In this document: positions 29,497-38,760 of the stretch, one piece after another
Numbering within the stretch: the stretch's first letter is position 1
Layout: the number at the start of each line of letters is the position of its first letter
Source: an uncultured Verrucomicrobiae bacterium
GTDB taxonomy: Bacteria; Verrucomicrobiota; Verrucomicrobiia; Limisphaerales; UBA1096
Length of the DNA: 64,000 bases
Direction of reading: 5' to 3'
NCBI GenBank assembly: GCA_937770485.1
Contig: CALJHX010000016.1
Span: forward strand, 1-64,000
Made by a program: the position numbers and the translations under genes
The notes under the pieces: model-generated
What the model saw: only the letters and a program-made list of their open reading frames with translations
The model's database searches: none
What the model was told of the DNA's origin: nothing

Positions 29497-30416
29497 AAAT
29501 CATCCACCAACCCGCCGATCTGGCCAACGGCAGACGGAAAGCCTGCCTGGCCATCGGAATGTTCGACGGCGTACACCTTGGCCACCAGCAGGTTTTTCGG
29601 CAAACCATCGAGGACAGCCACCGGAACGAGGGCCACTCCGTCGCCGTGACGTTCGACCGCCACCCGGCCAGCGTCATCGCGCCCGACCGCACGCCTGCAC
29701 TGCTGCAAAACCGCGCTCAGCGGCTCCGCACCATCGAGTCGCTCGGCATCGACGCCACACTGCTTATCGAGTTCAACACCGCGTTCAGCCGCAAGCCCGG
29801 CGCGGAATTCGTCCGCGAACTCGCCGACGGCTTCGGAATGATCCATAGCATTTGTGTCGGGGCAAACTTCACCTTCGGCCACCGGCGCGACGGCAACGTC
29901 GGGTTGCTCCGCACGCTTGGCCAAGCGCTTGGCTTCCACGTGCACGGACTGCAAGCCGTGTCGCTCGACGGCCAGGCAGTCAGCAGCACCCGCATCCGCG
30001 CCGCCGTGCGTGCCGGCGACCTCGACGCCACCGGGCAGATGCTGGGCCGCACATTCGCCATCGAGGGCACCGTCGTCGAGGGCGATCGACACGGTCGCGA
30101 GCTGGGTTTCCCGACCGCCAACCTAGACACCAACGGCTTGGCTCTGCCGCCCAACGGCGTCTACGCCGCGCACGCCCGACTTGGCCAGGCGACACACCGC
30201 GCCGTCCTCAACATCGGCCTGCGCCCCACCTTGGCCAACCCCGATCCAACACTGCAAGTCGAGGCGCACCTGCTCGACTTCGACGCCGACCTTTACGGCC
30301 ACGCGATGGAGATCGAGCTGGTCGAGCGGCTGCGTGACGAGCAGAGGTTCGGCTCGACCGACGAATTAGCCACCCAGATTTCGCGCGACATCGAGCGCGC
30401 CCGCACCTTGTTTTAA
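29493..30416 (+). CDS. ribF: Bifunctional riboflavin kinase/FMN adenylyltransferase RibF
   Basis: A 307-aa enzyme that phosphorylates riboflavin to FMN and adenylylates FMN to FAD. The N-terminal nucleotidyltransferase half shows GMFDGVHLGHQQVF and TFDRHPASVI. The C-terminal kinase half (about residues 185-305) shows the family pattern GRELGFPTANL then NGVYAA and LNIGLRPT. Two palindrome-related sites fall inside: a perfect 14-mer at 29914-29927 (encoding TLGQALG) and a decayed one near 30180. It ends the nusA-to-ribF run; moxR begins 29 bp later. Confidence 0.97.
   Translation: MKIIHQPADLANGRRKACLAIGMFDGVHLGHQQVFRQTIEDSHRNEGHSVAVTFDRHPASVIAPDRTPALLQNRAQRLRTIESLGIDATLLIEFNTAFSRKPGAEFVRELADGFGMIHSICVGANFTFGHRRDGNVGLLRTLGQALGFHVHGLQAVSLDGQAVSSTRIRAAVRAGDLDATGQMLGRTFAIEGTVVEGDRHGRELGFPTANLDTNGLALPPNGVYAAHARLGQATHRAVLNIGLRPTLANPDPTLQVEAHLLDFDADLYGHAMEIELVERLRDEQRFGSTDELATQISRDIERARTLF
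29914..29927. repeat. Iterated palindrome, 14-bp copy inside ribF
   Basis: A perfect CGCTTGGCCAAGCG followed at once by CTTGG, so both half-site orders (TTGGCCAA and CCAAGCGCTTGG) are present in one stretch. In ribF it encodes L-G-Q-A-L-G. Confidence 0.95.
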
Positions 30417-30445
30417 TTTTGAAAAATGAAGATACTCCGCCGCCC

Positions 30446-31435
30446 ATGAACGCAGGGATCACAGCAATCAACGAGGAAGTCGAACGCGCCAGCGCCTTCG
30501 TGCAGCCGTTATTGGGGGAAATGGGCAAGGTCGTCGTCGGGCAGAAAGTGCTCGTCGAGCGACTGATCATCGGCCTGCTGGCCAACGGCCACGTGCTACT
30601 CGAAGGCGTGCCAGGCCTCGCCAAGACGCTCGCCATCAAGTCGCTCGCCAACTGTATGGACGCCCAGTTCGCGCGGCTGCAGTTCACGCCGGACATCCTC
30701 CCGGCCGACGTCGTCGGCACGCAGATTTACAACCCGCAATCCGGCGGCTTCACCACGCGGCAAGGCCCAGTGTTCGCCAACTTGGTTTTGGCCGACGAGA
30801 TCAACCGCGCCCCTGCCAAGGTGCAGAGCGCCCTGCTCGAGGCCATGCAGGAGCGACAGGTCACCATCGGCGATAAGACCTACCCGCTGCCGGAGCCGTT
30901 CCTCGTGATGGCCACCCAAAACCCGATCGACCAGGAAGGCACCTACCCGCTGCCCGAGGCGCAGATCGACCGCTTCATGCTCAAGGTGAAAATCACCCAC
31001 CCGGATCGCGACGAGGAGCGCCAAATCCTCGACCTCATGGGCCGCACCAATGCCGCGCCCGAAACACAGCAAGTCGTCACCCTCGAGGACATCCTCAAGG
31101 CCCGCGAAGTCATCAACAGTATTTACACCGACGACAAGGTCAAGGACTACATCGTCGATATGGTCTGCTGCACACGCGACCCGGAGGATTACGGCATCGA
31201 CGTCGCCGACTTCATCCAACTCGGAGCCTCGCCTCGCGCCACCATTGCGCTCACGCTCACGGCCAAGGCGCACGCCTTCCTGCGAGGCCGCGGCTTCGTC
31301 ACACCACAGGATGTAAAGAGCGTCGCACAGGACGTGTTGCGCCACCGCGTGTCCGTCACCTTCGAGGCCGAGGCCGAGGAGAAAAACTCCGAAATTATCA
31401 TTCAAAAAATCCTCGACGAACTCCCCGTGCCGTAA
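30446..31435 (+). CDS. MoxR-family AAA+ ATPase
   Basis: A 329-aa MoxR ATPase, a chaperone-like family that helps assemble or activate cofactor- and VWA-domain-containing proteins. Walker A is GVPGLAKT (residues 54-61), Walker B is LVLADEINRA, sensor 1 is VMATQNPID, and an arginine-finger region surrounds EAQIDRFMLKV. ATG 30446 is taken as the start. MoxR genes are usually followed by a DUF58 protein and VWA proteins. Here none follows, so the usual operon has been lost or is elsewhere. Confidence 0.93.
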   Translation: MNAGITAINEEVERASAFVQPLLGEMGKVVVGQKVLVERLIIGLLANGHVLLEGVPGLAKTLAIKSLANCMDAQFARLQFTPDILPADVVGTQIYNPQSGGFTTRQGPVFANLVLADEINRAPAKVQSALLEAMQERQVTIGDKTYPLPEPFLVMATQNPIDQEGTYPLPEAQIDRFMLKVKITHPDRDEERQILDLMGRTNAAPETQQVVTLEDILKAREVINSIYTDDKVKDYIVDMVCCTRDPEDYGIDVADFIQLGASPRATIALTLTAKAHAFLRGRGFVTPQDVKSVAQDVLRHRVSVTFEAEAEEKNSEIIIQKILDELPVP

Positions 31436-32019
31436 ACGGAACCGCCGCTGCGACCACAGTCCCAATGACTGGCTGGCCAAAGAACTACTCCCCACAACGC
31501 TTCCTAGTCTCCTTCAGGCTGGCAGCGTTTATTGGATTGATGGCATCGCATGGATCGACAACAGGTTGTTCATTGCTCCCCACTCGCGCGACGCCACGAC
31601 CACTTATGAGATCTGGATCGGACTCAGACACACACCCGGCAACAATCCTGACTGGGCCAAGTTGCTTCCGTGGTTCACAGTACTAGCACTGATCCTCGGC
31701 GGACTGCTTGATGCTCCTCAGCGGCAATCGGCCGCACGCCATCCCTGATATCATCTTCGTGTCACAAACCGGCAGCAGCAAAATCCCTGTTCGCACCGGG
31801 TTGCTGAAAACCCGGCGCACCGATGCCTGGGACGATCCCCTCATCGGCGACCTCGTGCAGCACGAACAGCTCACACTCACCGACTTGATCTCGATTTTGG
31901 CGGCGATGAAAAAAGTGAAGAACTTCGTCGCCGAAAGCGTCCCGGTCATCAGCGCGAAGGATCACCTCAAGCTCGTCGACGCCATCGGGGGGAACACGGC
32001 AAGAAGAATACGACAATAT
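31436..32019. other. Region of unclear coding status after moxR
   Basis: No convincing gene. A plus-strand frame open through the moxR end (about 31440-31748) reads GSVYWIDGIAWIDNRLFIAP and then a Trp-rich hydrophobic tail, without an ATG start; it looks like the remnant of a membrane-anchored protein. A second plus-strand frame, 31708-32199, is protein-like (LTLTDLISILAAMKKVKNFV) but its last 180 bp lie antisense to the methyltransferase gene. Minus-strand frames here look like shadows. Decayed sequence after moxR, where a DUF58 gene would be expected, is one explanation. Confidence 0.4.
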
Positions 32020-32979
32020 TTAAACCTGCACCGCTCTAAAAACGCCCTCTTCGGCGGAGGAGTCAACCTGCGAGGCAGCGATGGTGAAACTGTGCTTGGC
32101 CAATTGCTTGACCAAGGTTTGTTCGGTGTGGCGGTAGGAGAAAAAAAGCCGCAACGCACGCCCGGCAGCAAACTTACACGACTCGCCCTCAACGCTTAGT
32201 TCAAGAGACTCGGAAAATTCGAAGTCAGCGACAATCCGCAACAATTCGTCAATTTCCTCAATACCAAATCGCAAGCTCCCCTCCGTTGCCGACACTCCCA
32301 AGCCAACGAGAAACGACAGCAACCAGTCACGAGTCTCGGCGTTATCATACTGTTTCAGAACAACTTCCACGCCACCTCTATAATCGTCGCCAGGCGCGAG
32401 GTTGGCGCTGAGTAACAACTGGTCGCCCTCCAGCAACAGCTCCGCCAGACGCGGCAGGATCACGTCCGGCTCAAGGTTCGGAATCATCCCGAAGAAGGTG
32501 AACACGCGCTTGGTTTCCGGCGAAACGATTGTGTCGAGCACTTGGCCAAGGTCGGGCGCATTGGCCAAGTCGCACACGAGCGGGTGGATTCGTTCGAGCG
32601 GCAACTCCGCCGCCGCTGCTTCGCGCGCCACCCGCGTCATCGCTTGGCTGACGTCGCACGGCACGTAGTCGACAATCGTGTGAATCGACTTCAGCTTGGC
32701 CAGGTAGCGGGTGTCCTTTTGGCCGCCGCCGCAACCCAGACCAACGAGACAAACCGCCTCATCCGCCGCTTGGCCAAGCGACTCGTCAAATGCACGGTCG
32801 TAAATCGACTGCACGCCGGTATCGATCCGCGACGGCGAATGCGCCCTGTGCACCGCGAGCCACTTTTGCGTTTGGAGATCGCTCTCGTACAAAAACTTGG
32901 GCGGCACCTGGCCAAGCCGAAGGCCGTCGAGCAACTGTCGCTGAACGGCATGCGGAAATTGACTATGATGAACGATCAC
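32020..32979 (-). CDS. SAM-dependent methyltransferase, EgtD/histidine-specific-like
   Basis: A 319-aa protein of the histidine-specific methyltransferase (EgtD-like, Methyltransf_33) group. After an N-terminal segment with LLDGLRLGQVPPKFLYE come the SAM-binding glycine motif LVGLGCGGGQKDTRYL (about residues 78-93), VDYVPCDVSQAMT, and FTFFGMIPNLEPDVIL. These match the family from memory, although ergothioneine-specific residues cannot be verified by eye. No egtB-like partner is nearby. Its 5' end overlaps the 3' end of the oxidoreductase gene by 17 bp, so the two are co-transcribed. Palindrome copies fall at 32541 and 32769. Confidence 0.75.
   Translation of the reverse strand: MIVHHSQFPHAVQRQLLDGLRLGQVPPKFLYESDLQTQKWLAVHRAHSPSRIDTGVQSIYDRAFDESLGQAADEAVCLVGLGCGGGQKDTRYLAKLKSIHTIVDYVPCDVSQAMTRVAREAAAAELPLERIHPLVCDLANAPDLGQVLDTIVSPETKRVFTFFGMIPNLEPDVILPRLAELLLEGDQLLLSANLAPGDDYRGGVEVVLKQYDNAETRDWLLSFLVGLGVSATEGSLRFGIEEIDELLRIVADFEFSESLELSVEGESCKFAAGRALRLFFSYRHTEQTLVKQLAKHSFTIAASQVDSSAEEGVFRAVQV
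32767..32780. repeat. Iterated palindrome, 14-bp copy in the methyltransferase gene
   Basis: A perfect CGCTTGGCCAAGCG encoding the SLGQAA stretch on the minus strand. Two further TTGGCCAA copies lie about 230 bp away (32541-32570). Confidence 0.95.
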
Positions 32980-34477
32980 GTTTGTCAGCGGTCATCTTAA
33001 GCGACTTTTTAATCTGCTTGAGCTGATCGAACTCGGGACGGTTTTTGTAGTAGTCGTCCAGCGGAAAACAGCCGCTGATCATGCCATTGCGCGGGCCGGT
33101 GGTGCAATCGCTGAACGTCCGGCAAATGCGCTTGGGCGTCGGCGCGCCGTTGGCCATCGCATCGGGAAGCATGTCCGGATAACTCAAGACCATCCGCCCC
33201 AGGCCGACGACATCCACCCACCCTTCGCGCACGAGACGCTGCGTCACATGCGGTAAAAATTCCTGCAGGTAGCTGTAACCACAACCGGCGATAGCGAGAT
33301 TAGCAGGTGCGGCTTCGCGGATTTGGCGAACGACTTGAATCTGCCGCTCAACATCGATGAGCGGATCGTGCGCCGGTTGGTAGCCGTCGGACGGCGGATA
33401 GGCGGCGGGACGCTGGATGTGCGGATTGTAATACGGCGAACCGGCGCTGAGGCTCACGAGCTTGACGCCCAACTCGCCGCACAACTTCACAAACTGCTGC
33501 GGCTCAGTGAGATCAACCTCGAGCGGATTATCGGGATTCAGTCCGAATCCGTAGTTGTACGGTAGGCAATGGGAGAAATCCTCCGGGATGCCGGGGCCGA
33601 GTTTGCCTGACTGCGACCGGGCCGGGCCGGGCCGGAACGGCACTAAGTCGAACGCGCTCATGCGAACGATCACGTCGATGTTGTTTCCGTCCGCGCGAAT
33701 ACCATCGATGATCTCACGCACGATGCGCGTACGGTTTTTGAACGAGCCGCCGTACCTGCCGGGGCGAGTGTGGGCGCTGAGAAATTCGTGCAGCAAATAG
33801 CCGTGACAATGCTTGAGGTCGACGAAGTCTGCCCCCGCTCCGGCGGCGAGTCGCGCGGCGCGGACGTAGCTGCCGATGAGTTCGCCGATTTCGTCGTCGG
33901 TCCAAATTTGATCGTCGCTGGTTACGTTGAATTTCGCGTCGAGGATCGGGTGCTGATACGCGACTCGCGGCTCGAACCTGGTTTTCTCGTTGGGCCGGCA
34001 GAAGCGTCCCGAGTGCGTGAGCTGAAAACCAATCGCCAAGTCGTCGGTCGTGCCGTATCGCCCGGCGTGCGCCGCGACAAGCGTGTCGCGGAGACTCGCG
34101 ATGTCGGCTTGGTTTTCCTCGTTGAGGATGAGTTGGTTCGGGTTGGCGCGACCATCGGGGCGCACCGCCATCGCCTCGCCGCCGAGGATCAGCTTGGCCC
34201 CGCTCTCGCCGAAACGTTGCCAACGGCGCGTCACCTCGTCAGTCACGCCACCGCTTGTCGTGCCATCCCAGCCCTCCATCGGGTGAATCGCGATGCGGTT
34301 GCTGGGTGTTTTGCCGCCAAGCATGATTCGGTCGAGCGGCTTGGACAAGGGCGACTCGGCGCGCGGCAGGATCGCGTCGTCGCACGGCAAATCAAGGCCA
34401 AGCGACGCGACGTGTTCGCGGAAGGCTCCCGGGGTTTTCAGCGTCGGGATGCGCTTGAGTTTGAAAGGCTCAGCCAC
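32963..34477 (-). CDS. Old-yellow-enzyme-family NADH:flavin oxidoreductase
   Basis: A 504-aa FMN-dependent oxidoreductase with an OYE-type TIM barrel. Visible landmarks: the N-terminal NRIAIHPMEGWDGT, the FMN/substrate pair HSGRF-type IGFQLTHSGRF, FVDLKHCHGYLLHEFLS (family active-site HxHGYLxxxF motif), FLSAHTRPGRYGGSFKNR, and the late phosphate-binding GLGRMVLSYPDM. It is longer than standard OYE (about 360 aa) but lacks the extra NAD/FAD domains of 2,4-dienoyl-CoA reductase. The C-terminal tail has a Cys-containing CRTFSDCTTGPRNG that could bind metal or an FeS cluster. The substrate is unknown. It heads a minus-strand pair with the methyltransferase. Confidence 0.88.
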   Translation of the reverse strand: MAEPFKLKRIPTLKTPGAFREHVASLGLDLPCDDAILPRAESPLSKPLDRIMLGGKTPSNRIAIHPMEGWDGTTSGGVTDEVTRRWQRFGESGAKLILGGEAMAVRPDGRANPNQLILNEENQADIASLRDTLVAAHAGRYGTTDDLAIGFQLTHSGRFCRPNEKTRFEPRVAYQHPILDAKFNVTSDDQIWTDDEIGELIGSYVRAARLAAGAGADFVDLKHCHGYLLHEFLSAHTRPGRYGGSFKNRTRIVREIIDGIRADGNNIDVIVRMSAFDLVPFRPGPARSQSGKLGPGIPEDFSHCLPYNYGFGLNPDNPLEVDLTEPQQFVKLCGELGVKLVSLSAGSPYYNPHIQRPAAYPPSDGYQPAHDPLIDVERQIQVVRQIREAAPANLAIAGCGYSYLQEFLPHVTQRLVREGWVDVVGLGRMVLSYPDMLPDAMANGAPTPKRICRTFSDCTTGPRNGMISGCFPLDDYYKNRPEFDQLKQIKKSLKMTADKRDRSS

Positions 34478-34483
34478 GGTGAA

Positions 34484-35863
34484 TCAGTAGTCGAAAAAGG
34501 TAGGGTAACACTCACCGCGCGCTTCGCGAAGGAGCATCAGCGCCAACTCGCGCGCGTGGTAGTCGCCCCACATCGAGCTTTCGCCGCAGGGGATTTTGCT
34601 GCCGCGTGGGATATGGTCCCAGCCGTTGGGGCGATGATAAATGGAGTGCAAAACCAAGCCCTGATGCCTGGCACTCGTGGAGAGGTACGGCGTCTGCAAA
34701 AGGGTATTGGCGATGGTCAAGCCGGCCTGACAATAGCGCGTGCCACTAGCTTTTTTGCCACTGTTGATCAGGTAGTTACCCAAGCGGATCAGTCCCTGCG
34801 CCGCGATCGCCGCCGCGGAGGAATCGACCGGCTCAAAATCGTTGCGCGGGTTGGAGCGCTTGGCCAAGTAGTTGCCCAAGCGATGCAGTTGCGGTGCGCC
34901 GGTGTCCCAGGCTGGAACGCCGTCGGTGCAACTGTTCTCGAGATAAAAATCGGCGGTAGCGGTGGCAGCCTTCAGCAGCATGGCGTTCAATTTGCGACGA
35001 CCGCCGAGCGGCTTGAGAGCGGCATCCTTGAGCGTGCGGAAAAACTCGAGCTGCTCGGCATACCCACAGACCGCCCAGGCCAGACCGCGCGTCCACGTGC
35101 TGAACGGTGTGTAGCCCTGCTGCGAGTTAGGGCAGCGGTAGCTGCCGTCGTTCAGGTTAAAAATGCTCTCGTGCGCCGTGCGACCGCGCACGTCGTAAGT
35201 GTCGCGGCCTTCGCCGTAATAAACGCCGTACGCCTCCGTCGTCTCGGCGTGCCGCACGAGGCGCTCGAGCAGCGAAATTTTCCGATCCCTCTCTCCCATC
35301 AACGCGTGACCAAGCTGATGCGCCACGGCGAGCGAGCGCAGCGAGCGGATCGTGTCGATGAACAGCGAGTGCGGGCCGTTGAAGGAGTAAATGTAGCCGC
35401 CCCCCGGAATGTCCGTCCAGCGCGCTGCCTGCACTGCACCGGAGACCTTGAGCGCGAGTTCGTAAAACTCCATCTCGCGCGGGTCGTGGGCGATCTTCCC
35501 CTCGCGCATGAGCCGCCGAAGGTTGCCGTAGGTTGAGATGTTGTTGAAACCGTGATCGTGGACGCCTGTGTGCGACACGTGCGAGGCCATGTGCTTCACC
35601 GTGCCCTTGTGGCCGATCTTCAAAAACCGCTCGTCGCCGGTGGCGTCGTACTGCAGCACGGCCGAGCCGAACTGAAAGCCCTGCGTCCACTCGGTCCAGC
35701 CGCGCGTGGTGTATTGGCCATTCACGGTGAACACCGGCGTGCCCTTGGCCGCGCGCCTGTTTTTCTCGATGGACAAAATCTTCTGCCCCGATAGATCGAA
35801 AAACCGTTCGAGCTTGGGAACGAGCTTTTGTGGCGTCAGTTTGCGGTCAATCTTGATGGCCAT
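34484..35863 (-). CDS. Glycoside hydrolase family 88-like unsaturated glycuronyl hydrolase
   Basis: A 459-aa (alpha/alpha)6-barrel protein similar to GH88 unsaturated glucuronyl hydrolases, which cleave the 4,5-unsaturated uronic acid left by polysaccharide lyases. The HDHGFNN motif near residue 102 corresponds to the family HDxGF segment with a catalytic Asp. GRTAHESIFNLNDG and WTRGLAWAVCGYAEQ are further family-like stretches, and PVDSSAAAIAAQGLIRLGNYL occurs in the C-terminal half. There is no signal peptide, so it should act in the cytoplasm on imported oligosaccharides. It is 6 bp upstream of the oxidoreductase and 3 bp after the SDR gene, a probable uronate-utilisation unit. Confidence 0.87.
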   Translation of the reverse strand: MAIKIDRKLTPQKLVPKLERFFDLSGQKILSIEKNRRAAKGTPVFTVNGQYTTRGWTEWTQGFQFGSAVLQYDATGDERFLKIGHKGTVKHMASHVSHTGVHDHGFNNISTYGNLRRLMREGKIAHDPREMEFYELALKVSGAVQAARWTDIPGGGYIYSFNGPHSLFIDTIRSLRSLAVAHQLGHALMGERDRKISLLERLVRHAETTEAYGVYYGEGRDTYDVRGRTAHESIFNLNDGSYRCPNSQQGYTPFSTWTRGLAWAVCGYAEQLEFFRTLKDAALKPLGGRRKLNAMLLKAATATADFYLENSCTDGVPAWDTGAPQLHRLGNYLAKRSNPRNDFEPVDSSAAAIAAQGLIRLGNYLINSGKKASGTRYCQAGLTIANTLLQTPYLSTSARHQGLVLHSIYHRPNGWDHIPRGSKIPCGESSMWGDYHARELALMLLREARGECYPTFFDY

Positions 35864-35866
35864 GCC

Positions 35867-36655
35867 TTAAAGTTTCCGGACGTTGAAGCCGCCGTCCACG
35901 TTGAACACCTCGCCGGTTGTGAACGGAAAATAATCGTGCGCCAACGCCACGACCGCCTTGCCAACATCGATTGGCTCGCCCCAGCGGCGGATCGGCGTCA
36001 GTCCGTCGGCGATCAGCTTGTCGTATTTTTCCCGCACCGGTGCGGTCATGTCGGAGGCGATCACGCCGGGGCATACCTCGTACACGTTGATGCCGTGATC
36101 GGCCAGGCGCGCGGCGAACAGCTTGGTCACCATCCCCAAGCCGGCTTTGGCCACGCAGTAGTCGCCGCGATTGGTCGAGACGGCGTGGGCACTGACCGAG
36201 GAGATGTTGATAATTTTCGGACGACGCCCAGCGTCGGCTTCGGTCTGCTCGACCATCCAGCGTGAGACGAGTTGGCTGAGAAAAAACGGCCCCTTCAAGT
36301 TGATCGCCATGAGGACGTCCCAATTTTCCTCCGTGGCGTCAAGCAGATCAGCGCGGCCGATGGAGGTAATGCCGGCATTGTTCACGAGCAGATCGAGCCG
36401 GCCAAGCGACTCGCGGGTGAACCCGGTCAACCGCTCGCGATCAGGCGCTTGGCCAACGTCAGCCTGGCACACCTCGGCGCGGATTGTGTGACCGGCGGTG
36501 GCAGCCCGCTCAGTGCAGAGCTTGGCCGTCTCGGCGGCAGCGGCTTGGTTTCCGGCGTAGTTGATCACCACGTCGAACCCCTCCGCAGCCAACTCAAGCG
36601 CAATGCCCCGGCCAATCCCGCGAGACGCACCCGTAATGAGAGCCACCTGATTCAT
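35867..36655 (-). CDS. Short-chain dehydrogenase/reductase
   Basis: A 262-aa classical SDR. NAD(P)-binding TGASRGIG (residues 8-15), NNAG, catalytic Ser in [11 protein letters not shown], then Tyr-x3-Lys in DYCVAKAGL, and PGVIASDMT. The C-terminus [15 protein letters not shown] is typical of 3-oxoacyl-ACP reductase and sugar-dehydrogenase types. Beside a GH88 hydrolase, a role on a uronate-derived keto sugar (KduD-like) is more likely than fatty-acid synthesis, but that is inference from context. The start at 36655 gives [11 protein letters not shown]; an in-frame ATG at 36664 adds three residues. Confidence 0.92.
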   Translation of the reverse strand: MNQVALITGASRGIGRGIALELAAEGFDVVINYAGNQAAAAETAKLCTERAATAGHTIRAEVCQADVGQAPDRERLTGFTRESLGRLDLLVNNAGITSIGRADLLDATEENWDVLMAINLKGPFFLSQLVSRWMVEQTEADAGRRPKIINISSVSAHAVSTNRGDYCVAKAGLGMVTKLFAARLADHGINVYEVCPGVIASDMTAPVREKYDKLIADGLTPIRRWGEPIDVGKAVVALAHDYFPFTTGEVFNVDGGFNVRKL

Positions 36656-36914
36656 GCGCGGCAAAGCCTAAAGAACAAGTTTGCCAATGAACATTCAAAA
36701 CCCCGCGTGGCCAAGCGGCTGAAAACCAGAACTCCTTCCCGAAGCACAGGTTTTGTTACACTGTAACGCGAGCATCATCGTCTCCATCCAGTTATTCAGG
36801 CATATGCATTACAGACTTCCAAGAAAGGGCAAAAGCGTTGGAAGTTTAATAGAAATGAAACTCATCCTAATTGCGACAATCTCAACCATGCCGTTGGGAG
36901 GATTCAGTTTATTA
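36656..36914. other. A+T-rich spacer
   Basis: About 260 bp without a supported gene. A decayed palindrome copy (GTGGCCAAGCGGC) lies near 36708. The inverted repeat GTTACACTGTAAC is at 36755-36767. A very short reading frame beginning with a hydrophobic MKLILIATIST stretch (about 36855-36920) runs straight into the end of the next gene and looks like a remnant. Confidence 0.45.
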
Positions 36915-37541
36915 TCATAAGCCAACTACGAGACCGGCTACAATACCAATGAAAGCTAAAAACATAAAGAATTGAACAAACCCAGTAACGACTGTTGTAA
37001 GGATGGCGTCAGGCCATATCTCCGCATCCGTAAATTTCCAAAACAGCATCAAGAAAACTATAAAACCTCCGTAGCCAATAAATGTATCCCAAAGAGCCCA
37101 AATTAGGGACATAAGAATAATGGCTGGCACCTCGCAACCAACCCCGCAAACCTTCATTCCTATATAGAGTGAAAGTGAATTGGCCAAATTTAGAACCCCA
37201 AAAACCAAAATAATTGCACCAACCTCAGCAATTGATTCCCAACCAAGGAAAGCTCCCAAAACTAGCATAATTATTGGGATTAAGATTAGAACAACATAAT
37301 ACCCTGCGTAGAGCATCCAGTTTTTAACTACGAAGGTTTTCTTCGTTTTTTCCTGGTGATATTTTTTTGGAGAATTGGGCTTGGTCGGCTCTTGGAAACT
37401 TTTTCTGGTCTCATCAGGAGACTCTTTTTCGATGAAGAAGACTTCACTGCAGGTTGGGCAAGTCACATCGAAACCCATGTCATCACTGGTAACTGAAAGT
37501 GACTCATCACAGTACGGACAACTGACATTAAAAGATTCCAT
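36915..37541 (-). CDS. Zinc-ribbon membrane protein, A+T-rich
   Basis: A 208-aa protein of unknown function. The N-terminus has two Cys pairs, CPYCDES and CPTCSEV (residues 9-12 and 29-32), forming a typical zinc ribbon. A charged linker rich in Lys/Thr/Pro precedes four hydrophobic segments (about residues 73-95, 100-122, 138-160 and 180-205). Zinc-ribbon plus multi-helix proteins of this build occur in many bacteria without known role. The gene and its flanks are clearly richer in A+T than neighbours, which suggests recent acquisition. It holds one TTGGCCAA (in TTGGCCAAATTT, about 37180) without the usual extended arms. Confidence 0.72.
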   Translation of the reverse strand: MESFNVSCPYCDESLSVTSDDMGFDVTCPTCSEVFFIEKESPDETRKSFQEPTKPNSPKKYHQEKTKKTFVVKNWMLYAGYYVVLILIPIIMLVLGAFLGWESIAEVGAIILVFGVLNLANSLSLYIGMKVCGVGCEVPAIILMSLIWALWDTFIGYGGFIVFLMLFWKFTDAEIWPDAILTTVVTGFVQFFMFLAFIGIVAGLVVGL

Positions 37542-37625
37542 AAATATAATTGGCTAAATTATATTCACATCTTTGAACGGGTCAATTTTTATTTTACCTC
37601 ATGAAACCTGAGCGGGAAGCACTCG

Positions 37626-38750
37626 CTACGCAGCCTTTTTGACGATTTGCACCAGCGCCTGTTGCAGGAGCAGTGTGTCGTCGGTGCTTGAGGAAACCAA
37701 CTGCCTGTTGCAGGCCAGCAGGATGTCCATCGATCGGGTTAGTTCCTCCTCCGAGTAGCGCTGCGCGTGGCCAAGCGCATTGAAGAGCATGTACGGGTGC
37801 ATCGCCTTGGGGTTGAATTTTCGGTCGCCCGGCATTCGGTCATCCGGGATGGCCTCGAGTTGTGACTTGAATTGCGGATAGCCACCACGGGCAGAAATCC
37901 ATTTCAGCCGCAACATCTCCTTGAGGAAAATCATCGTTCGCACCTTCGAGATCAAGCCGTAGAGCAGCGCAATCGGCGATTTTTTGGTGTCGAGTTTCAC
38001 GACCCACAATTCCTCGTCGAGTACACGCAGGAGCTTGGGCAAATTTCGCTCGCCCAGCGCGTCGGCCAGCGCGAACGCCTGTGCCTGCTTAGTGCGGGTG
38101 GCGATCTCGTGCACATCCTGCCGCGTGACCTCGTCGCGCGCGCCCACGTATGCCGCGAGTTTGTCGGCCTCGGTGTGCAGTTGTTGCAGGTTTGAGCCGG
38201 CCAGCAGGATCAACTCGTCGGCAACGTGCGATGTGATTTTTTTGCCTAGTTCGGCTAGGCGCTGCCGTACGACCAACGCCGCCTTGCTGCCGCGTTCCTT
38301 GTCGGCAACGGACAGATCCTCGACGGCGGCGATCTTCTTGGCCGACTTGAAAAACGCCTTGCGCTTGTCGACCTTGCCGGAGCTGATCAGCACTTGTACC
38401 CCCTGCCAGTCAAACGTCTCCCAGACCTTGGCCAAGCCGTTCAGCCGATCGGTCACCTCACGGCTTGAGGCCGTTCGCTCGTCGCCGAGAAAGTTGGCCG
38501 CGCGCAGCCACACCACCTTGGCTCCGCCAAAAAAAGGCAGCGTCTGCACCGCCTCGTTGAGCTTGGCCAACGCCTGCAGCGCCTCGGTGGCGTTGCGCAC
38601 CGTGCCGTTGACGATCTCGTGGTCTTCCCCTCCGGCGCCAGCGCACCAGCCCTCGAAAACCTGACTGGCGCGCTCGCGCACAAGAAAATCCTCGTCGCCG
38701 AAAATGAGGCAGAGCGGCTCGGCGGGAAGCTGGGGTTTGGGGGCGGGCAT
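37626..38750 (-). CDS. holA: DNA polymerase III delta subunit (clamp-loader wrench)
   Basis: A 374-aa clamp-loader subunit that opens the beta sliding clamp during loader-driven assembly on DNA. Family-like features are the start PAEPLCLIFGDEDFLVRERA, the strand TLPFFGGAKVVWLRAANFL, VQVLISSGKVDKRKAFFK, LILLAGSNLQQLHTEADKLAAYVG, and the C-terminal YGLISKVRTMIFLKEML. It lacks a functional Walker A, as expected for delta. It lies 10 bp downstream of the DUF151 gene on the same strand. Confidence 0.9.
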   Translation of the reverse strand: MPAPKPQLPAEPLCLIFGDEDFLVRERASQVFEGWCAGAGGEDHEIVNGTVRNATEALQALAKLNEAVQTLPFFGGAKVVWLRAANFLGDERTASSREVTDRLNGLAKVWETFDWQGVQVLISSGKVDKRKAFFKSAKKIAAVEDLSVADKERGSKAALVVRQRLAELGKKITSHVADELILLAGSNLQQLHTEADKLAAYVGARDEVTRQDVHEIATRTKQAQAFALADALGERNLPKLLRVLDEELWVVKLDTKKSPIALLYGLISKVRTMIFLKEMLRLKWISARGGYPQFKSQLEAIPDDRMPGDRKFNPKAMHPYMLFNALGHAQRYSEEELTRSMDILLACNRQLVSSSTDDTLLLQQALVQIVKKAA

Positions 38751-38760
38751 GCCAATAAAA

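Noticed and set aside
31708-32199. Plus-strand gene candidate antisense to the methyltransferase
   Set aside because: The last 180 bp overlap a well-supported gene on the other strand, and no family is recognisable; kept only as part of the unclear region.
33770-35536. Very long plus-strand open frame opposite the OYE and GH88 genes
   Set aside because: Antisense to two strongly supported genes; the long opening follows from high G+C codon bias, and no family motif is visible.
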